64,000 nucleotides of DNA, taken from positions 1-64,000 of the forward strand of contig JAFSBX010000097.1 in assembly GCA_017437065.1 (NCBI GenBank). The letters are read 5' to 3'. This stretch comes from Lachnospiraceae bacterium. GTDB taxonomy: Bacteria > Bacillota > Clostridia > Lachnospirales > Lachnospiraceae. Shown in pieces: positions 34,561 to 43,500 of the stretch; positions within the stretch are counted from its first letter, which is position 1, and each line of letters begins with the position of its first letter. The position numbers and the translations under genes are program-made. Under the pieces are notes generated by a model. It had not been told where the DNA came from. It saw nothing but the letters and a program-made list of their open reading frames with translations, and did no database searches.

Positions 34561-36156
34561 CTATTCCCCCATTCTCGCTTGTTTTCTAAATTTAGCAGGG
34601 CTACACCCCTTTACCATAACGAATCGATTGACAAAATAATCAAGATCATGATAACCCACTTCTTCTGCAATTTCATATATCTTTTTATCAGTTCTTACTA
34701 ATAGGAGGGATGCCTGTTCCATCCTATAATTATTCAAATAATCCTTAAATGACTGCTCATATTTTTTTCGAAACAGTTGTCCCAGATATGCCGCATTTAC
34801 ATAATATTTTTCACTTAACTCTTTTAAGGTTAAATTCTCGGCATAATGCTCTTTTATCTCTTTCTCAACCATCCCAAGAACTCCATGGGATACTTTCTTT
34901 CTAAGTTGCGCAAGATATTCTGCATACTCACATGCAAATCTTGACAAATGAGCTTTGCTTCCACGCATAACCCCTTCCTCAAAAGTACTTTCACTTATAT
35001 TTCTTAAAATCTCTTCCTGATTGACTCCATCATCCTGTGAAGTAGCTAAATGAATTAATTGAAAAAGCATATAATTAATATTTAAATTTATGGCTTCTCC
35101 ATGAACTCCCATTTTTTCCATTTCTTCGTATAGCATATCGACCCCCGTCACAATCTCCTCCGGGCTATTTTGTTCAATTGCTGCCAACAATATATCCAAA
35201 CTTTTCTTACACAGAATTACACCAACATTCTTTACTTGTACCTCATCTTCATAATAATATATATTTTTTCTTTGACAAAATCCTTGAAAAGACCGAAGTA
35301 CACATGCTGTACTATAAGATTTTGTCACATTCGAAATATCATTCACTTGTTTACCTACTAACATCACAACTGGCATTTGTATCATTCTCTTTAGATACTC
35401 TAAAAAATTCTCCAAATACTCCTTTTCTGTCAAACTTTTTCTTTCAGCCATGTATCCACAATAAACAAAACCTATATCATATATCTTTTCATTTACTGAC
35501 ACATCAAAAATACAATGGTTTGAATCATTTTCAAGATAATCTATGCAATATTGATAAAGTTTTCTCTGATAATTTCTTTTTTCTTCATCTGCAAATTCCT
35601 CTGAAAACTCTATTCCATCCAGTGCTATCTCTATATAACGTACATCTTCAGATGTATATATATTTTTTTTCACATATTCCAAATTCTGCGTATCAAACTT
35701 TCCTTGAATAACCGCAATCATATTTCGTGCCAGATATGCCCGTTCCATTTTCTGGTTATCCTGACGCTTTTCCTCTGTACTCTGATGCAATTTCATGACC
35801 TTATGTAGCATTTTAATAAGTTCTTCTCTCTCTACCGGCTTTAATATATAGTCCGTACATTCGTAGCGGATTGCCTCCTGTGCGTATGAAAAATCCGCAT
35901 ATCCACTCAATATTACAAAATATGCTTCCGACAAATTCTGATTACGTATAGTCGCAAGAAGTTCTATCCCTGTCATAATAGGCATCTTAATATCTGTTAT
36001 GACCAAGTCCACTTTTTCCTTCTTTAAAAATTCTAACGCTTCTTTACCATTTGTCGCCGTCCCTACAATTTCAGCCCCCTCCTTCTGCCATTCTATCAAT
36101 ACCTTTAATCCCTGCAATATGAATGGTTCATCATCAACCAATAGTACCTTTAACAT
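34561..36156 (-). CDS. YesN-type response regulator with AraC DNA-binding domain
   Basis: 531 residues. Receiver domain ~1-120 (KVLLVDDEPFILQGLKVLI, phospho-acceptor Asp in VDLVITDIKMPIMTG, Lys in DYILKPVERE). A long middle region of unassigned fold follows. The C-terminal AraC helix-turn-helix has LTLKELSEKYYVNAAYLGQL and IYEIAEEVGYHDLDYFVNRF, ending KGCSPAKFRKQ. It is the partner of the sensor kinase 34 bp upstream. Such pairs usually switch on the adjacent sugar ABC importer. Confidence 0.93.
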   Translation of the reverse strand: MLKVLLVDDEPFILQGLKVLIEWQKEGAEIVGTATNGKEALEFLKKEKVDLVITDIKMPIMTGIELLATIRNQNLSEAYFVILSGYADFSYAQEAIRYECTDYILKPVEREELIKMLHKVMKLHQSTEEKRQDNQKMERAYLARNMIAVIQGKFDTQNLEYVKKNIYTSEDVRYIEIALDGIEFSEEFADEEKRNYQRKLYQYCIDYLENDSNHCIFDVSVNEKIYDIGFVYCGYMAERKSLTEKEYLENFLEYLKRMIQMPVVMLVGKQVNDISNVTKSYSTACVLRSFQGFCQRKNIYYYEDEVQVKNVGVILCKKSLDILLAAIEQNSPEEIVTGVDMLYEEMEKMGVHGEAINLNINYMLFQLIHLATSQDDGVNQEEILRNISESTFEEGVMRGSKAHLSRFACEYAEYLAQLRKKVSHGVLGMVEKEIKEHYAENLTLKELSEKYYVNAAYLGQLFRKKYEQSFKDYLNNYRMEQASLLLVRTDKKIYEIAEEVGYHDLDYFVNRFVMVKGCSPAKFRKQARMGE

Positions 36157-36190
36157 TTCTTTTCTCCTTTAACATCATAATCTTTTATTT

Positions 36191-37954
36191 TCAATCCAAT
36201 GGAATACTTATCTGCACTATAGTTCCTACTCCCTTTTCGCCTTCCAGATTAAAACGCACTTTCCCATTTGTTACCATTTTTAACCTTAGACACGCATTAA
36301 CAATTCCTACTCTTCCTTTTCTTTTTAGTAAATCAATACTGGCATCCTCCATTTTACTACGCACTTCTTTCATCTTATCTTCGTCCATGCCACCTCCTGT
36401 ATCCTCAATCTCCATACAAAGAATATCTGATTCCTTATAAACTCTTACAAATATCCAGCTGTTCGTTGCCTTACTCTCTATGCCATGAACACACGCATTT
36501 TCTACGAATGTAACCAACGTAAGCCTTGGAATTCTTAGTCCTTTACAATCCTCCTCTATTTCTAATTGATAGGAAATTCGATCGCCAAATCGATATTTTT
36601 GCAATCCAAGATATGCCTCTATAAATTCTATCTCTTTTTGAATCTCTATCAAATCATCGCTCCAATCTACATTCTGTCTTTCCATAGTTGCAAGCTTTTC
36701 TACCATATCTGCTGTTTCGTATTCCTTTTTCAGAATACTATGCATACGAATACTTTCTAATACATTAAACAAAAAATGGGGGTCTATCTGACTCTGCAAT
36801 GCCAATAGCTCAGCATTTTTTCTTGCAATATCCATCTCCTGTTCCCTTAACTTATCCTTATAAACGGTCTGAATCAGCTCATTAATTCTTTCTACCATTC
36901 GATTATAATTACACATGAGATTTCCTATTTCATCGTTTCCTCGTACTCTGACAATCTTTATCATTTGTTCATCATCTACACTGTTAAATCCATCACTAAG
37001 TTCCTTTATACGTTCAGTAAAGGAACTATTAATGCCTCTCATAAGAAGCTGCGGCAAAAATAAATTAACACCAATTAATAAAAGAATACTTAGTAAATTA
37101 TCAGCAATGACTTTCCATAACATAATATCCGTTTTCAGAACATATATATTTAATTCTGCCCCATATAAGTTTATTTCCTTCATATATGCTATTTCATCGT
37201 CCTTCGTAAACTCCTCAAAATCCATTCGTATATTGGAATGTCCCTCATTCGAAAATAGTATCTTATCGTCCATACATATATAAATAGGAACTTCATAATT
37301 CATTTCCACCAAATCACTGACCATTTGGCTATAATTCAATTCCAGTGTTAATACATTTTCCTTATCTTTTTCCGAATAGAAATCTAATCTACGTACAAAT
37401 ATCCCTTTCCTCTTTGATTCCAATACCGGATTACTGATATTATCATAATAAAAATATAAGAATTGTTCCCTGTCAGATTCAAGCATATACTGATACCAAG
37501 GTGCATTTTTTGCAACATCTATTTTACTAAATTTCCCTCCATTTATAATTGTATCGTTATCTAAATACATTTTTATCATAGTAGTTTCTAAACCAAAGTC
37601 GCCGCCTAACAGAGTATCATTTACAATATATTGATAATTGACGAAATATTCTAAACCATTTTTAAACTCTTTATTCGAAAATTCATTAATACTTTTATTC
37701 ATATAGATACTCTTAGCGATTCTTGCAACCGAATCAATATTAGTGCACAAATTATATTGTACTGCACTTACAATATTCTCCATTTCATACTCGCGTTGTG
37801 CTCTTTCCGTCTCTATAAATGTATAAAAAATAATACTATCCGTAACAAATAATGGAAGAAGGACACAAAACATATATAGTAAATTCAATTTCTTTTTCAG
37901 TTCATAATCATCCAATTTTTGCAAAAATCTACTCCATATTTCTTTCAACTTCAC
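36191..37954 (-). CDS. YesM-type sensor histidine kinase
   Basis: 587 residues. N-terminal membrane helix (LNLLYMFCVLLPLFVTDSII), an extracellular sensor region of about 240 residues, a second helix (LLSILLLIGVNLFLPQLLM), HAMP, then a His-kinase domain with the phospho-His in QSQIDPHFLFNVLESI and ATPase boxes NACVHGIES and EDTGGGMDEDK. It should sense extracellular xylan fragments. The start is uncertain: GTG at 37954 touches its GAGGT ribosome site, so TTG at 37948 is equally likely. It precedes the response regulator, esterase and transporter genes. Confidence 0.92.
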   Translation of the reverse strand: MKLKEIWSRFLQKLDDYELKKKLNLLYMFCVLLPLFVTDSIIFYTFIETERAQREYEMENIVSAVQYNLCTNIDSVARIAKSIYMNKSINEFSNKEFKNGLEYFVNYQYIVNDTLLGGDFGLETTMIKMYLDNDTIINGGKFSKIDVAKNAPWYQYMLESDREQFLYFYYDNISNPVLESKRKGIFVRRLDFYSEKDKENVLTLELNYSQMVSDLVEMNYEVPIYICMDDKILFSNEGHSNIRMDFEEFTKDDEIAYMKEINLYGAELNIYVLKTDIMLWKVIADNLLSILLLIGVNLFLPQLLMRGINSSFTERIKELSDGFNSVDDEQMIKIVRVRGNDEIGNLMCNYNRMVERINELIQTVYKDKLREQEMDIARKNAELLALQSQIDPHFLFNVLESIRMHSILKKEYETADMVEKLATMERQNVDWSDDLIEIQKEIEFIEAYLGLQKYRFGDRISYQLEIEEDCKGLRIPRLTLVTFVENACVHGIESKATNSWIFVRVYKESDILCMEIEDTGGGMDEDKMKEVRSKMEDASIDLLKRKGRVGIVNACLRLKMVTNGKVRFNLEGEKGVGTIVQISIPLD

Positions 37955-38103
37955 ACCTCATATCCTTAAATCTCATGTTTTCTCTGTTTATCAATTTCTA
38001 TTCCTATGCTCATCCGTATTTTAAAATATCTGCCAATTCTACTATAATCTTTTTTCTTTAATTTGATAACTCATAAAATGCTTTGTTTTTGGATGTGATT
38101 AAA

Positions 38104-38141
38104 ATAGAGGTCCAGGATTTGTACCATAGGCCTCTTTTAAT
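38104..38141 (-). terminator. Probable terminator after the large chemoreceptor gene
   Basis: AGAGG and CCTCT (extended by A/T pairs outside) form an imperfect stem with a loop of about 15 nt, followed by T-rich sequence on the minus strand, 30 bp after the chemoreceptor stop. Confidence 0.5.
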
Positions 38142-38174
38142 TTTTGTTTTTAATGAATGATAGAATCACAAATA

Positions 38175-40397
38175 TTAAATTTTAAATACTTCAATTTCAC
38201 CTTTCAGATCTTCCATATTTTCACCAAGTGCACCTGCTGTCTTATTCAGATTTTCCACATTCTGAAGTAACCTGTTCGCAATTTCACTTACTGTCTCCGC
38301 ACTGCCCGCAGTTTCATCAATAATCTCAGAAATCTTTCTAACAGCTACCAACGTATCATTGCGTTCATTATCTGCACGTTCTGTATTTATAACAATTTCC
38401 TTAAGTCCCTCTACAAGTTGATTCATTCTTGCCTGCATCTCACGGAATACAAGTACTACTTCTTCTACTGCTTCACTCTGCAAAGCCACCATATCCTGTG
38501 CCTGTTTTGCAGTATCTACACTATTCGCAGTCTGTGCAACTATATGCTCAACATTGTTACTAATTTCACCGGCTGCTTTCGCCGAATCATCCGCCAACTT
38601 ACGAATTTCTTCTGCAACAACTGCAAAACCTCTTCCCGCTTCACCGGCTCTTGCTGCCTCAATCGACGCGTTCAAAGAAAGGAGATTTGTCTGTTCCGAA
38701 ATCTCTGTAATCGTTTGTACAAAAGAATTAATTATCGTTGATTCATTACGCAAAGAATCTATACTTTCTCCAACCTTTATGGTAATATCTGTAGTTTCTT
38801 TTGCTCTTCCACCTAATATTCGTATAATTTTCATACCCTGATTAATCATTTCATTCGTTTCTCTTACCAGTTTTTCGACATTTTCAACCGTCTGACTTAC
38901 CTCTTTTATTTCGTCGGATAGAATATCCGTTTTGGTTACACATTCCTGCGCATGTTCAGCCTGCCTGCTCATACCTTCATTAATTCCATTAATTGCCTGT
39001 GTAATATTCACAGAGTAATCATTAATAACATCAGAAACCTCACCCACTTCCTTTGACGATATCTCCAGCTTTCTGGTAGCATCCGTTACTTTATTAACCA
39101 ATTTCTTAGTGTTATCAATCATATTATTAGCAGAGCCGGCCAGCCCCTTGAATTCGTCATGTCCTTTCGTCTTAACATGAACAGTCAAATCTCCCTTGGC
39201 AACCTCTCCTAATTTTTTGGAAATACGATGCATATTTGTCTGTATCCCTGCCACAATAAAGAAACATACCAAAACAACTATAACACAAGCTAAAATTACC
39301 AGCCCGACCGTAATTGTTTTAATTGCTTCCGCCTGATTAGTAATCATATCCCGAGGCACCAGAGAGCATACTGTTGCACCCGTTTGCTCACTTCTACTGT
39401 AGATAAAGAGATACTGTTCGCCTTTATATTCTACCTCCACGGCTCCGAACATGTTATCTTCACTAATCAGGTTATAGAATTCCTGTCCATAAAATACACT
39501 TTCACCTTCAGATAAAGAAGATTCCTTATCTTCCCTCAGATTCTCACAAATAATTTCTCTACCATTTGGGGTAACAAAACCTACAATACTACCTTCTCCC
39601 AAATTCAATCTCTGAAGAAATTCTCTTATTGTATCTGCCTTAATATCAATAACAATACATGCACTATCTGTTTGTGCCAAAATCTCGTATACTAAAATAT
39701 ACTCTTCCTTATCCAGGGCTAGCGCCTTATCTAAAGTATTATGGCTGTCAATCCATTTTGCAATGGTTTTTGACCCACCTGAAACTTCTTCCTTATATTC
39801 ATCCAATATGCCTTCTGTTGAAATTGTAACATCTGACAATCCGGAATCCATTCCGGCAGTAGATATCATGGTAGTTCCTGCCTTTGTGACAAAATGAATA
39901 TCATTAATAAAATGATTTGAAACTCGTAAAGAATTCATTTTAGATTTTGCGCCTTTTACAACTGTTACACTATCAGATGCATTAGACATCCCTAAAAAAT
40001 ACTTTACTAAATCTTTATCATATGCAAACGATACACCTTCTGCCTCTATAAAGGTACAACTCATGTCCACATATTCCATTGCCATTTGAATTGTTTGCTT
40101 GGTAGAATCTGTAAACTTTTCATTCATTCCTTCCGCTGCTTTCTGATAAGAACAGACTCCAATAACTATCATAAACACAATTGGCACTAAAAAACTACAG
40201 ATAATTTTATTACGAATACTGAAAAGCAAGATTTTAGGATGCTTACTATTATTCGTAAACTCTTTCTCCGCTTTATATTTCTTATTTAACTTTATTTGTT
40301 TAATAAACTTAAGTTTTTCTGTCACATTTTTATTATTTTCGCTAACACCTTTTCCATTTTTAGATTCCTTTTTTGTTGTGTCTTTTATTCGGCTCAT
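38175..40397 (-). CDS. Methyl-accepting chemotaxis protein with extracellular sensor
   Basis: 740 residues from the ATG at 40397 (GGAGG 8 bp upstream); earlier in-frame starts are too close to that site. A basic cytoplasmic head (~1-60) precedes a membrane helix ([20 protein letters not shown]). A ~280-residue extracellular Cache-like sensor follows ([39 protein letters not shown]). Then come a second helix ([19 protein letters not shown]), HAMP and a signalling domain with the tip [20 protein letters not shown]. It lies behind the GH10 xylanase gene with a terminator between them. A role in swimming towards xylan products is suggested only by position. Confidence 0.92.
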   Translation of the reverse strand: MSRIKDTTKKESKNGKGVSENNKNVTEKLKFIKQIKLNKKYKAEKEFTNNSKHPKILLFSIRNKIICSFLVPIVFMIVIGVCSYQKAAEGMNEKFTDSTKQTIQMAMEYVDMSCTFIEAEGVSFAYDKDLVKYFLGMSNASDSVTVVKGAKSKMNSLRVSNHFINDIHFVTKAGTTMISTAGMDSGLSDVTISTEGILDEYKEEVSGGSKTIAKWIDSHNTLDKALALDKEEYILVYEILAQTDSACIVIDIKADTIREFLQRLNLGEGSIVGFVTPNGREIICENLREDKESSLSEGESVFYGQEFYNLISEDNMFGAVEVEYKGEQYLFIYSRSEQTGATVCSLVPRDMITNQAEAIKTITVGLVILACVIVVLVCFFIVAGIQTNMHRISKKLGEVAKGDLTVHVKTKGHDEFKGLAGSANNMIDNTKKLVNKVTDATRKLEISSKEVGEVSDVINDYSVNITQAINGINEGMSRQAEHAQECVTKTDILSDEIKEVSQTVENVEKLVRETNEMINQGMKIIRILGGRAKETTDITIKVGESIDSLRNESTIINSFVQTITEISEQTNLLSLNASIEAARAGEAGRGFAVVAEEIRKLADDSAKAAGEISNNVEHIVAQTANSVDTAKQAQDMVALQSEAVEEVVLVFREMQARMNQLVEGLKEIVINTERADNERNDTLVAVRKISEIIDETAGSAETVSEIANRLLQNVENLNKTAGALGENMEDLKGEIEVFKI

Positions 40398-40505
40398 AAT
40401 CATGCCCTCCAAATCTATAACTTTAATGTGGTACCTATTATCCTAAGGTATATATCCTTCTTGAAATAAAATGAAACAATTGCATGAATATTCTCTGACG
40501 TACAA

Positions 40506-40536
40506 AACCCCCGCCCTGTAAAAGGACGAGGGTTCG
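40506..40536 (-). terminator. Terminator after the GH10 xylanase gene
   Basis: On the minus strand AACCCTCGTCCT pairs with AGGGCGGGGGTT (two G-T pairs) over a 5-nt loop and is followed by TTG. It lies 32 bp beyond the xylanase stop. Confidence 0.8.
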
Positions 40537-40567
40537 AAATCTCATCACACCACCTGTCACCAGATAC

Positions 40568-43500
40568 TTACCATTTAAAGAGGTTCTGAACCCATGCCAT
40601 AGTACGTCCTGTAATCTTAAAGGTTACTTTCTTCGTTCCGGCATAGTTTCCAATTCCCTTAATTGTTACACTTGCAGTTCCTTTATTGATGTTATTTCCA
40701 TAGCTGTCTTGTGCAATTTCATAGTGAACTCCTTCTTTTAAGTTCGTATCACCCACTTTAATTGTTGTAAAATCTTCTGCCGTAAGTGTAATTGCTTTTC
40801 CTGTGTATGGTTTAGTTTTTACTACTACCTTCGCTTTAGAGACATCCTGAACCGCAACTTTATAAATTGCCTCATTACTTCCTACATAGTTATTGCCCTT
40901 TGCTGTTACTACAACTTTCACTTTTTCTTTTGCATCCACTACATCCGTATTCTTCAGTTCTTCTCCACCAGTTACCAAATAATATTTCACAGTATAATCT
41001 CTGTTTACTTTTAACTTTTTACCATCAGCATCTGTCAATACCGGTGCTGATTTGTACTTACCTTTTTTGTTCTGATAAGCCACATCTGTCACTTTCATCT
41101 CCATAGTAGATAAATCTGTCGGTATAATCGTAAACTTGGCTGTCATGGTTCCTTTGTAGCCATTAATACCTTGGATAGTTACCTGAGGTTTTCTATTTTC
41201 CTTCATGTTAGCAGTTGTAACCGCTTTATTATTCTTGTAAGTTACTTTATAATCTTTGCCTTCTACAAGGGTAGTTCCGTTGATTTTTACAACAACTTCT
41301 ATTTTGCTACCTTTCTGAGCATATGCTGCTGTTTCGCCAATGCTGACTTCCACTCCCTCAGTTGTTTTATTACTTTTAAATAATTCTACTGCTGTTACCG
41401 TAAAGGTTTTTTTAATAGTTCCTGAATACTTTCCGATACCGGTATAAGTTACGTTTGCCTTACCTCCTTTTGTATTTTTGCTGTAACTTACTTTATAATC
41501 CGTACCTTCTTTCAATGTAACTTCGGATTTTGCATCTTTGGCTACCAGCATATTATCCGCCTGTTTTGCTTCACCAATTGCGGCATCAAACTCTACTTTT
41601 GTCTTCCATTTTGTAGTATCAATTTTAGCTACATCGGAAAGTTTTGTTGCTTTAATTTTAAATGTCTTTGTCACAGAACCGATATATCCTGTTACACCAT
41701 CTTCTGTTTCTGTCATCTTACCAGTAATTGTAACTTTTGCAGTTCCTACGGCTTTATTATTGTCATATTCTACAGTGTAATTCTTACTGTCAATCTCTTT
41801 GCCTTTGTAAACCACTTTCACAGCAGGCTTCTTTTCTGTACCGTCACATACTACACTGTAACCACTCTTCTTTCCGCCAACGGTAACGGTTGTTTTACTG
41901 ATATCAACAACAGAATTTTTTGTGTAAACCTTAATATCTTTTGCTACAGTTCCTGTGAAATTTCCTTTACCAGTAATAATCATTTTATAATCGCCGGCAG
42001 CTTTTATCTGTGATAATGTCTTTGCATTTTCAGGAATTTTTCCGTCCACGCATTTAAAGTATTCTACTTTATAATCTTTATTGCCTAATTTAGTTCCGTT
42101 ATAAGTAACCGTACTTAATGGTTTCTGGTTGCTTCCTGTTTCAACCAGCTTGTCCTTGTAGTTGATTACAACATCCTCTGCTTCCACATCCTTCTGCACA
42201 ATCTTGAAGGTAGCTGTATCTTTACCAGTGTAATTTCCTGTGCCCTTGACGATTATGGTCGGGGCAGTTCTAGTAACTGAAGCATCATTAGCTTTAATGT
42301 TATTTTTATAGGTAATGGTATAGTCCTGTCCGGCTTTCAATCGTTTTTTACCATCATATACACGAACATTTGGTTTAATAGCTTTTCCTGTGTAGGTACA
42401 ACCATCTTCATCAATACCCGCAATCCAAAGACCTTCCGGAATATCAGTATCAGGTATATCCTCCGGAAGTACACCTTCACCCCCCTCAGACAACATCGCA
42501 GTACCAAACACACCAGGTTTTGACCATCCAAGACCGGAAGTGTCATACCAACTCAAGGTTCCAATACGTGTACCGGAGTTATCAGCATCATTAAGCTGTA
42601 ACTCCACACCAATTTCAGTACCAACAGCAGGTTTCACATCTGTCCATGCAAAAGCTGCCTCTACAATATATCCATTATCCGTTGTGGTAACGGACGCCTG
42701 CATATTCTCCTCAAGACATTTCGTTCCATTGAAAGAATGTTCATTGAGGTAGTTGATACGATACTGTTTATCATCCTCTTCATAAGAAGATGATTTATTA
42801 TTATTCTCATCAATAAAAATTTCAAAAGAATCTTTTTCATGAGCATTTACACTATCACTATTGAGTACAGAATCTGTTACATTCGCATAGAGATAAAGAT
42901 AATTCTCATCCCATAATAAACTTGCAATTGCACTCGTATTTGTCCCCATGCTAATTGTCAACGGAATTGGTGTTGCTGTTTCCCATATATCTTCTTTTGT
43001 TCCATCAATTGCAACTGTTCCCTGCGGAATCATTACATATGGCTTTAATACTGCAATAGCATAATACTGATCTGACTGCTCCTGATTCATTGTAACATCA
43101 TTATATGATGTTTGTTCTTCTCCATTTGTCAAAACAAAATCCATCAAAATCTCAGATGTTATATAAAGAGCTGACTCGGCACAAGGAATGTCTATTTCCA
43201 CATCATATCCATCAGTTGTTGTAGTTCCTTCCTGACGCATTAAAACTTTCTTACTTATCTGCCCGTCTACGGATACATAAACAGAAACTGAGTCTGTACT
43301 ATCCTCGGTTGCATCCTTTACATGAGCAAGTATATGGATTCCTTTATCATCCCATACCGGAATTGCTATCATCTGTGCATTTCCATCACTTATTTCAACA
43401 GAAGTACCTGCTGTATATTCTGTATCAACTAATTTTGTAATATCAAATTTTTTAATTTCGGGTTGTAACCTTGTTGCATCAACCAATGCCCAATATGACG

